Source of the DNA: an uncultured Saprospiraceae bacterium | GTDB lineage: Bacteria; Bacteroidota; Bacteroidia; Chitinophagales; Saprospiraceae | Length of the DNA stretch: 39,807 nt | Direction: 5' to 3' | NCBI GenBank assembly: GCA_937959275.1 | Contig: CALGLU010000037.1 | Span: 1-39,807 of the forward strand | In this document: positions 33,801-39,807 of the stretch, in pieces | Position numbering within the stretch: position 1 is the stretch's first letter | How the letters are laid out: each line of letters opens with the position of its first letter | Position numbers and translations under genes: made by a program | Notes under the pieces: generated by a model | What the model was told of the DNA's origin: nothing | What the model saw: only the letters and a program-made list of their open reading frames with translations | Database searches by the model: none

Positions 33801-34366
33801 TTACCTATGGTAATGAAAACCAGAATTTAGCAGGTACTTGGAAATATAAAATTGAAAAAGTGATTTCCTCTGGTAGATCTGAGTATGCAGATGGCTCTGG
33901 TATCGTCGATGTCTTTCTAAAAAATTATGGCCCCTATGCCATAGATCAAACCAAGCAACTAAACAAAGCCCGTAAAGCTGATCGCACTGTAGTCATCAAG
34001 ACAATCAAAGACCAGATGAAATACGACCTAAGAGAAATTAAAGCTGTCGCCGGTGAAGTCCTAGAAATTGTATTTGAAAACAACGATGCCATGCAACATA
34101 ATCTCTTAGTCATAGAGCCAGGAGAATTGTCACATGTTGGCAAGAGAGCAGAGTTAATGGCCAAAGACAGCGATGCTGCTGTACGGAATTATACACCAGA
34201 TATGCCTGAGATTTTATTTGTCATTCCGATGATCGATCCCGGGGACACCTATCGATTAGTGATCGATGTGCCGAATAAACCTGGTGAGTATCCTTACGTC
34301 TGCACATTTCCTGGACACTGGCAAACCATGAATGGCGTATTGAAGGTATCGGAGTTGGCTCAGTAA
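30887..34366 (+). CDS. PVC-type multidomain lipoprotein: ThuA + membrane-bound dehydrogenase + HEAT + jelly roll + blue copper
   Basis: I choose the ATG at 30887 because it begins a lipoprotein signal (IFLSIFMSC); an upstream in-frame ATG at 30827 does not. The 1159-residue product contains, in order: a ThuA-like domain (about 28-235; IEVLFLGHDSDHHNSEEFLP); a PVC-type dehydrogenase/beta-propeller region (about 270-640; IKIVEDTDGDGKADKFTVFA and a second DTDGDDKADV Ca-type loop); HEAT-like helices (about 665-845); a carbohydrate-binding jelly roll (about 869-981; YIN-GKKIGEGKGWDKQRDYT); and a plastocyanin/azurin domain. The copper ligands are present with azurin spacing: H1071, C1139, H1144, M1148. 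This fusion suggests a surface redox enzyme acting on a carbohydrate. The substrate is inferred only from domains. Confidence 0.88.
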   Translation: MKYYLPFIFLSIFMSCASEKDAGPIEPRRIEVLFLGHDSDHHNSEEFLPYLASALTPKGINFSYSEDVKSLNKDNLSNYDALMIYANHDEISSSQNKAMMSFVKNGGGLIPLHCASYCFRNSDEYVDLVGGQFSSHDTATFELINTNLETSLTATLPTFSTWDETYVHTKINDIKILQERVEGDHREPYTWIKKLGKGRMFYTALGHDLRTWTQPGFHDLIHEGLIWAIGDAKREALSKLNFPTLAYSPAKIANYEKRDPAPQLQAPLSPEESMKLIQIPPEFELELFASEPDIINPIAMNWDDRGRLWILETVDYPNDITVEDGVGNDRIKIVEDTDGDGKADKFTVFADKLSVPTSLVFANGGVIISQAPHFLFLKDTDGDDKADVQEILITGWGTSDTHAGPSNLRYGFDNHIWGVVGYSAFEGTVGGEEHKFGSGIYRFSRDGSDLEFMSRTSNNTWGLGFSEENDIFISTANNTHSGYYAIPASHTNDVEGLHLRGVEKIDGHYLFHPITRNYRQVDVFDGFTAAAGHALYTARSFPKEYWNRIAFVAEPTGHLLHNAILQNKGSSFTEADGWNILASSDEWVSPVAADVGPDGALWIADWYNFIIQHNPTPPGFENGFGNAHINPLRDKQRGRIYKLRYKEAPAYEPLDLSTATAKELVATLEHDNLLWRMHAQRKLVELGDQSVKSALINAVQDRSKDKLGLNNQAMHALWTLDGLGLMAEPDQEMMDLLSSALTHPAQAVRKAAVQILPAHELALEMLEASDIFQDIHGPTRLAAFNKLWDLPASEELANTLLRLADNKNITEDLWLARAVYVAAVKNKASFVTAINAQNPNRIASANQASSNETFDYDAPALDISDWTDIPVPKWLSHTNFEELTGFSGLFWYRHDFELPSHAANKSGRFSLPGAWHKDIVYINGKKIGEGKGWDKQRDYTIPRGVLKAGSNSIAVQIEGGGGIGGDADKLFLTYGNENQNLAGTWKYKIEKVISSGRSEYADGSGIVDVFLKNYGPYAIDQTKQLNKARKADRTVVIKTIKDQMKYDLREIKAVAGEVLEIVFENNDAMQHNLLVIEPGELSHVGKRAELMAKDSDAAVRNYTPDMPEILFVIPMIDPGDTYRLVIDVPNKPGEYPYVCTFPGHWQTMNGVLKVSELAQ

Positions 34367-34403
34367 GTTTTGATTAATGATGTGATGTGTTTCACTGATT
34401 ATC

Positions 34404-35867
34404 CTAAGCCAAAATATCCCTAACCACTTCACCATGCACATCCGTCAATCTGTATCTCCGGCCTTGATGCTTAAAGGTTAATCGTTTGTGATCGATTCCT
34501 AACTGATGCAATACAGTCGCCTGAAAATCATGGACATGAACGCCATTCTCTGCAATGTTATAGCTAAAGTCGTCTGTCGACCCATACACCATGCCGGGTT
34601 TAATGCCTGCCCCTGCCATCCACATGGTGAAGCACCGAGGATGATGGTCGCGACCATAGGTTTCTCTACTCAGATGACCTTGCGAAAAAGCGGTACGCCC
34701 AAACTCTCCTCCCCAAATAACGAGTGTATCATCGAGCAAGCCCCGCTGCTTTAAATCCTTGACCAATGCTGCTGAAGCTTGATCAGAGGATTTTGTCAGT
34801 TTTGGTAAAGCTTGTGGTAGGTTACCGTGATGATCCCATCCAAGGTGATAGAGCTGAATAAATGGCACATCCCGCTCCGCCAACCGTCTTGCTAGCAAAC
34901 AATTCGCCGCATACGTACCTGGCGTTCTGGCATCTTCACCATATAAATCAAAGGTGGATTGAGGCTCATCGGACAAGTCAGTAACTTCTGGGACACTCGT
35001 CTGCATGCGATAGGCCATTTCGTATTGGCTGATTTTTGAATCAATTTCAGGATCGCCCCACACCTCTTTTTGCTCATTGTCAAGCTTGTTGATATAGTCC
35101 AATTCTCTTCGACGGCTCAGTCTATCTATGCCTGGCGGATTAGACAGATACAACACAGGATCCTCTGCGGATCTAAATCTGACACCCTGATGGTGCGAAG
35201 GCAAAAAGCCACTATTCCAGGCTTGCATGTTTAGGTTTTGTGTATCAGGAATGCCTTTGGATAATAAGACGATGAAGGAGGGTAAATTATCATTGGGACT
35301 GCCCAAACCGTAACTCATCCACGACCCCATACTTGCGCGGCCTACATTTTGAGAACCCGTCTGCAAAAAGATAACCGCAGGTTCATGATTAATCGCTTCG
35401 GTATACATGGATTGAATGACACAGATATCTTCAGCTATACTCTCCATATGTGGGATGAGGTTACTAAAATAACCACCCGTTGTTTTGTGTTGTTTAAATT
35501 CAAACTTAGAGCCCACTAAGGGGAAGCTGGATTGCGCGGCTAGCATCCCCGTCAGCTTCTGATTGCCTCTCACGCTATCTGGAATTTCTTCTCCCCATCG
35601 CTGCTGCAAGGTTGGTTTGTAGTCAAACAATTCGATTTGGCTAGGTGCGCCAGCTTGAAATAAATAAATGACTCGTTTCGCTTTTGGGGCATGGTGATAG
35701 GCATCCATGACCCCACCTGATGGATTAGTTATCGCTGAGGGTTGCCCAATCAATTTAGGATTAATCAAAGAGCCTAATGCTAGAGATCCAATGCCTTGTG
35801 TCGTTTTACGTAAGAATTCTCTTCTTGTTTTATTGTAGTTAGCAAGCTTTAGATCTGGATTCATCAT
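34404..35867 (-). CDS. DUF1501 (sulfatase-like fold) Tat-exported protein
   Basis: The 487-residue protein begins with a twin-arginine signal (RREFLRKTTQGIGSLALGS). DUF1501 landmarks include AKRVIYLFQAGAPSQIELFDYKP, the PAVIFLQTGSQNVGRASMGSW stretch, VIWGGEFGRTAF and HHPRCFTMWMAGAGIKPG near the C-terminus. DUF1501 proteins belong to the alkaline-phosphatase/sulfatase fold and are numerous in planctomycetes, where they pair with DUF1553 proteins. That pairing is seen here: the DUF1553-type gene ends 13 bp upstream in the same direction. The catalytic activity of this family is not established. Confidence 0.92.
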   Translation of the reverse strand: MMNPDLKLANYNKTRREFLRKTTQGIGSLALGSLINPKLIGQPSAITNPSGGVMDAYHHAPKAKRVIYLFQAGAPSQIELFDYKPTLQQRWGEEIPDSVRGNQKLTGMLAAQSSFPLVGSKFEFKQHKTTGGYFSNLIPHMESIAEDICVIQSMYTEAINHEPAVIFLQTGSQNVGRASMGSWMSYGLGSPNDNLPSFIVLLSKGIPDTQNLNMQAWNSGFLPSHHQGVRFRSAEDPVLYLSNPPGIDRLSRRRELDYINKLDNEQKEVWGDPEIDSKISQYEMAYRMQTSVPEVTDLSDEPQSTFDLYGEDARTPGTYAANCLLARRLAERDVPFIQLYHLGWDHHGNLPQALPKLTKSSDQASAALVKDLKQRGLLDDTLVIWGGEFGRTAFSQGHLSRETYGRDHHPRCFTMWMAGAGIKPGMVYGSTDDFSYNIAENGVHVHDFQATVLHQLGIDHKRLTFKHQGRRYRLTDVHGEVVRDILA

Positions 35868-35880
35868 GCGACAGGCTTAA

Positions 35881-38800
35881 TCAATTTTTGTAATAGGCTT
35901 CCGTTGAATTCAATATTGTATTGGTCACTCTGGAGAGTGCAGCTATTTTGTGCAAAGGCAAATTTTTATTGCGATCGAGAGAACCAACATCGAGATACGC
36001 AATGGCGTTGGATTCGTCCTGCTGAAAATAATTCAGCTCTTCATTGTATTGCTGCGATAATAAGACTTGCTCTTGCGTTGTGGGTTCGCGGCTTGTCAGA
36101 ATCTTGAATGTCCGTGTGGTCGCCTCCTGTATATCTCCTTGACTGAGTGTGTACATTCGCTCAGCTAAGACACGGCTACCTTCAATCACCTGTGGATCAT
36201 TGAGCAATACTAAAGCTTGCAATGGGGTATTACTTCTGTCACGTCGCACCTGACATTCGTTTCTGTCAGTTGCATCGAAGATCAGCATATTGGGAGGAGG
36301 CATCAGCCGTTTCCAAAATGTATACAGACTTCTTCTGAACAATCCTTTGTTATAATCAATTTCATATTCTGGGAAGAAGGTATGGGTCATCGCTTCCTTC
36401 CACAAACCATCTGGCTGATAAGGAAAAGTGGATGGCCCACCTATGTGTGGATTAAGCAAGCCACTAGCAGCCAAAATATTATCTCTGATCATCTCTGCCG
36501 ATCGTCGATACCGTGGACCACTCGCCAGTAATTTATTATGAGGATCAGCCACTCGCACATCGGGCCTAATGACTGATGACTGTCGATACGTAGAGGACAT
36601 GACCATCATCTTTATAAGACGTTTGAGATCCCATCCATTCTCTTGAAAATCTACAGCTAGCCAATCCAATAGATCTGGATGAGTCGGTAGCACACTTTGA
36701 TTGCCAAAGTCTTCTACGGATTCAACGATTCCTTTTCCAAATAGTAAATACCAATATTGATTCACCGCAACTCTGGCCGTCAATGGATGATCTTCATGCA
36801 CTAACCATTTACCCAAACCATATCTGTTCTTTGGAAGATCTTCAGGCCATGGTAAAATGGCAGTGGGCACATCTCGCTCTACAGGCTCACCTTGTGCATC
36901 CCATACGCCCCGCTCTAAAATATAGGTCGGTCGCTGTGTCTCCGAATCTCCCATGACCATTAATTCCCGAACGGTATCAATAGCCATTAATTCTTGTTGC
37001 TGCAGCTCTCGAAGCGCCTGCCGTTTTCGTTCTAACTCATCATCTACGAATAGATCATAATAAGATCGTAAGCGTTCACTTTTTTCTTTAATGGCAGCAT
37101 TGAATGTTTGGAGAGCAGTCTCTTTTTCATATAAATAAGTGGCTGTATACAAGTCAGCCTCCCGATTAAGAATTTGAACTTCATCAAGCTTACCACCAGT
37201 AAAATCCTGATCATAATGGCGATTACCAATAACAAGACCTTGGTAGTGCGCATATACTGAAGCTCGTTTATCTGTGTATGCTTTCGTCGATCTGTATAGA
37301 AAATTGCGATGGACGGCTGGTTGTACCTCTTTGCCGTTTTGATAGAGTTTCATTCCTTCAGCAGTAGCGCTGCCGTCATGACTCCAGACAAAGTGCGTCC
37401 ATTCATTGAGACTAAGACCATCGGGACTGCTGATATCAATCGATTGGTAAGGGTGAGCATGATTGAGTCTAAAATGAACCACAGTGCTATCCACCACAAC
37501 GTCCCAACCTCGGTAGCCTTGTATTCTATTGTTACCATTATAAATAACATGACCTTCATCATAGGATTTGGGAATATTTATCCAAAAGCTGATTGTAAAC
37601 GGCTCGTATCGTTCAAACCTTGATGTCATGCCATCAGCAACATATTGGCCTCTAGCATCCGATAGGATACCTTGACCAATTTTTCCAGAAGTTGCTTGAA
37701 GATTTCCATAATAGCGAGGCGGCGTATTTGATCGCACCAGATCGATATCTTTGCCATCGGCCATGCGTTCAAAGTCCAGATGTGATACTGTAGAATTTGT
37801 TACCGACTTGACAAGATCATTTTCAGATGCTTTGTCAATCCATTTGTCAAACGCAGTATTAACTTTTGTCGAAGAATTCTTTATTTCGTCTTGTTGATCC
37901 TTTATCTGGGTAAGCAGGTAATTACGAATTTCTGCTAACTCATCAGATGCCAACGCTAAGACCGGTCCTGAATTCATAGACAGATCATTCGGAATTGCCT
38001 TATTGCGCTCCACTGCATTGTATCCAAAAACAGCGTCACCTCTTTCTACCGTAGAATTAAAAAAACTATATAATTGAAAATATTCCTTTTGGCTAACTGG
38101 GTCATATTTATGGTCATGGCATCTGGCACAGCCGACAGCCAAACCCATAATTCCAGTTCCGACAGTGTTGGTTCTATCCGCCACATATTCGACTCTAAAT
38201 TGTTCTGGAATGATACCGCCTTCTGAATTTTGCTTATGATTTCTATTGAAGGCTGTCGCTAGTATTTGTTCTTGAGTCGCATTCGGGATTTGATCTCCAC
38301 CTACCTGCCAGAGAATAAAGTCATCATAAGGTAAATTACGATTGTACGCATCAATGACCCAATCTCTATAAGGCCAAAAGGCATGATGAAAATCATCAAG
38401 ATAACCTTCGGTATCTGCAAAGCGAGCAATGTCCAACCAATGTGTTGCCATCCGCTCTCCATACGCCCTAGAGTTGAGGAGTTCATCAATCATCTCTTCA
38501 TAAAAATCATTTCCTGCTGTCATCCACTTCGATAAGTCATCGAGAGACGGCGGTAGTCCGGTCATATCAAAATACGCTCGTCTGATAAGTTGTTCTTTTT
38601 CAGCTTGCGGTGAAGGTGTTAGATTATTTATATTGAGTTTGTCCAACACGAAATGATCAATCTCATTGCTCGGCCACTCAGTATCGTGCTGAGGTATTGC
38701 TGGCTTTATGGCTTTGGTAAATGCCCAGTGAGACTTATAGTTGGCACCTTGATCAATCCATTTTATAAGGATTGCTTTTTCTTCGGCAGATAGCGACAAG

Positions 38801-39141
38801 TTGGATTCTGGTGGCGGCATCACGTAGTCCATCTCTTCTGAGACAATTCGTTTGACCACCTGACTCTTATGAGGATTTCCTTTGATAATTGCTTTACCTA
38901 TCCCACTCGCTAAGCTTTGGTATGCATTGTCCTTTATATCTAATCTTAGATCTGCTTCTCGCTTTTGCTCATCAGGACCATGGCATGCAAAACACCGATC
39001 AGAGAGAATGGGTTTGACATGAAAATTGAAGTCAATCTCCTCTGGAAGAGAATCTATGTGAGCTTGTATATCACTATCCCACTGGTTCTGACAAGACAAG
39101 CCACAACTAATACAAATCAGGATGTAGATATATTTTTTCAC
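35881..39141 (-). CDS. DUF1549/DUF1553 lipoprotein with planctomycete cytochrome C motifs and LamG-like insert
   Basis: I favour the GTG at 39141 (1086 residues) because it starts a short lipoprotein signal (VKKYIYILICISCGLSC); an ATG at 39207 would add a 22-residue polar extension before it. Domains: planctomycete cytochrome C-type (PSCyt1) with heme motif C50-F-A-C-H54; DUF1549 (about 150-370) with a second CARCH motif; a LamG/concanavalin-like segment (about 480-660; WTHFVWSHDGSATAEGMKLY); and DUF1553 (about 740-1060; LTARVAVNQYWYLLFGKGI). The DUF1549-DUF1553 pair with CxxCH motifs is typical of planctomycete multidomain proteins. Whether heme is attached depends on a cytochrome c maturation system not seen in this window. 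It is the first gene of a two-gene unit with the DUF1501 gene. Confidence 0.9.
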   Translation of the reverse strand: MKKYIYILICISCGLSCQNQWDSDIQAHIDSLPEEIDFNFHVKPILSDRCFACHGPDEQKREADLRLDIKDNAYQSLASGIGKAIIKGNPHKSQVVKRIVSEEMDYVMPPPESNLSLSAEEKAILIKWIDQGANYKSHWAFTKAIKPAIPQHDTEWPSNEIDHFVLDKLNINNLTPSPQAEKEQLIRRAYFDMTGLPPSLDDLSKWMTAGNDFYEEMIDELLNSRAYGERMATHWLDIARFADTEGYLDDFHHAFWPYRDWVIDAYNRNLPYDDFILWQVGGDQIPNATQEQILATAFNRNHKQNSEGGIIPEQFRVEYVADRTNTVGTGIMGLAVGCARCHDHKYDPVSQKEYFQLYSFFNSTVERGDAVFGYNAVERNKAIPNDLSMNSGPVLALASDELAEIRNYLLTQIKDQQDEIKNSSTKVNTAFDKWIDKASENDLVKSVTNSTVSHLDFERMADGKDIDLVRSNTPPRYYGNLQATSGKIGQGILSDARGQYVADGMTSRFERYEPFTISFWINIPKSYDEGHVIYNGNNRIQGYRGWDVVVDSTVVHFRLNHAHPYQSIDISSPDGLSLNEWTHFVWSHDGSATAEGMKLYQNGKEVQPAVHRNFLYRSTKAYTDKRASVYAHYQGLVIGNRHYDQDFTGGKLDEVQILNREADLYTATYLYEKETALQTFNAAIKEKSERLRSYYDLFVDDELERKRQALRELQQQELMAIDTVRELMVMGDSETQRPTYILERGVWDAQGEPVERDVPTAILPWPEDLPKNRYGLGKWLVHEDHPLTARVAVNQYWYLLFGKGIVESVEDFGNQSVLPTHPDLLDWLAVDFQENGWDLKRLIKMMVMSSTYRQSSVIRPDVRVADPHNKLLASGPRYRRSAEMIRDNILAASGLLNPHIGGPSTFPYQPDGLWKEAMTHTFFPEYEIDYNKGLFRRSLYTFWKRLMPPPNMLIFDATDRNECQVRRDRSNTPLQALVLLNDPQVIEGSRVLAERMYTLSQGDIQEATTRTFKILTSREPTTQEQVLLSQQYNEELNYFQQDESNAIAYLDVGSLDRNKNLPLHKIAALSRVTNTILNSTEAYYKN

Positions 39142-39293
39142 TTTTGGAATTCGTGTCCTTCTAAGATACGGAATTTTTGAACTTGATATGTGCAAGGGAG
39201 AGCTCATTTTTATGAACCACTTGGGATGATAAAATACATAGCCTTTTAACCCACGTAGGCATAAGGAGATTGTTTAAAAGGCTTATCCAGTCC

Positions 39294-39440
39294 ATGATGA
39301 GTAATGTAGAACAAGAACTTAGACTATTTTTTGATCAAGAATCAGGCAACCCTTGTCCTGTTGAATATGAGAAGGGGTTGATAAAATGGGCGGAATCACA
39401 GTCTTGCTATTTTGTAAAATTCGCGAGGCAATCTTTCTAA
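39294..39440 (+). CDS. Weak small open reading frame, 48 residues
   Basis: An ATG opens MMSNVEQELRLFFDQESGNP and the frame ends at 39440. The bases after it continue in another frame for 40 codons (SIVYKQAELILEKKISDIGF...), so this could be a decayed, frameshifted gene. No family is recognisable and it may be chance. Confidence 0.2.
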   Translation: MMSNVEQELRLFFDQESGNPCPVEYEKGLIKWAESQSCYFVKFARQSF

Positions 39441-39619
39441 GAGTCGTAATTTAAAAAAGCATTGTCTACAAACAAGCAGAGCTTATTTTAGAAAAGAAAA
39501 TTAGTGATATTGGTTTTGAGATAAGAGGATATGGATGTGAGAATGTTTGTCAAAATATGGATATGCCATAATGGACACCTCATTCGAGTGAAAATCACTG
39601 AACCCAGTATCAATACTAT

Positions 39620-39765
39620 CGTACAATTACCTGATTAATATTGTAAAAGTAATGCACCAAGCATTTCAAATCGAGTAGGAGAAACGAGCAATAATAAAAT
39701 TGGTCGTTTCGTCCTCTCACACCACCCAGCGTACGCCTTACGTACTGGGCGGTTTCATTAATTTT
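39620..39765 (-). mobile_element. Probable flank of an ltrA-type group II intron
   Basis: On the minus strand, an AACCGCCCAGTACG...CGTACGCTGGGTGG hairpin (about 39722-39756) is followed by GTGTGAGAGGACGAAACGA, a second hairpin arm TCGTTTCTCC, and TACTCGAT. From memory this is the arrangement just downstream of many bacterial group II intron reverse-transcriptase genes. The reverse transcriptase would lie to the right of the window on this strand, or may have been lost. No reverse-transcriptase coding sequence is visible here. Confidence 0.4.
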
Positions 39766-39807
39766 GAACAATAATAAGCATACATATCGAATAGCCCAAT
39801 GCTAGCG

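Larger units (their letters stand above)
39208..39807. other. Right-edge intergenic region with possible intron remnant
   Basis: There is no strongly supported gene. A weak 48-codon frame lies at 39294-39440 (plus), and a second open stretch in another frame at about 39450-39570 ends GCENVCQNMDMP. A group II intron-like flank is present at 39620-39765 (listed separately). The rest is AT-rich. Confidence 0.5.

Noticed and set aside
39142-39207. ATG at 39207 as start of the DUF1553-type protein
   Set aside because: It adds a 22-residue polar segment before an otherwise well-formed lipoprotein signal starting with GTG at 39141. I keep it as an alternative only.

Overview
The window looks like chromosomal DNA of an AT-rich Bacteroidota, probably a Saprospiria-like marine or activated-sludge lineage. 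The evidence is a type IX secretion (T9SS) sorting domain, Bacteroidota-type promoters (TTG...TAnnTTTG), an ECF sigma factor paired with a membrane-spanning anti-sigma/beta-barrel protein, PorT-like barrels, a type 2 isoleucyl-tRNA synthetase, and planctomycete-style DUF1501/DUF1553 proteins that also occur in this phylum. The genus assignment is inference.

Layout. 1-641 is intergenic and carries a perfect 20-bp-arm palindrome. 642-5900 (+) is an ECF sigma factor, a Dma-like dual-membrane anti-sigma factor and a surface module with two lipoprotein serine hydrolases of the beta-lactamase fold and a small secreted protein. 6086-7813 is a secreted DM13/dockerin-like protein. 7814-8552 is repeat-rich. 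8553-9509 holds a small membrane protein and a lipoprotein. 9653-10680 (-) holds relics of a polymorphic-toxin/immunity locus. 10726-11214 (-) is ogt. 11239-11614 is a tRNA-Phe locus with its own promoter and terminator, in which two 5' half-copies carrying palindromic inserts lie between the promoter and the complete gene. 11763-12050 contains MITE-like repeats. 12337-13749 is a T9SS-exported protein related to the one at 6086.

13830-15777 (-) is yicC-gmk-apaG. 15998-18942 (+) is a housekeeping run: HU, a TPR protein, a 31-residue AURKAIP1/mS38-like ribosomal protein and RNase G, followed by a glycosyltransferase that converges on a double-GNAT acetyltransferase. 21149-24507 (+) is a three-gene catabolic-looking operon: an Nramp-fold carrier lacking the canonical metal ligands, an NAD-dependent epimerase-like protein lacking the usual catalytic Lys, and a DHDPS/NAL-family aldolase. 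This is the strongest candidate for an uncharacterised pathway. 24753 is a PorT-like barrel and 25536-28886 is ileS with an unusual GxHH active-site signature.

28887-39141 is a carbohydrate or surface module: a lipoprotein, a xylose-isomerase-like epimerase, a 1159-residue lipoprotein (ThuA + PVC dehydrogenase + HEAT + jelly roll + blue copper), and, convergent to it, a DUF1501 protein and a DUF1549/DUF1553 protein with two CxxCH motifs and a LamG-like insert. The two redox-type proteins (copper and putative c-heme) suggest periplasmic or surface oxidative chemistry on a polymeric or sugar substrate. The right edge (about 39600-39770) resembles the DNA that follows ltrA-type group II intron reverse transcriptases on the minus strand.
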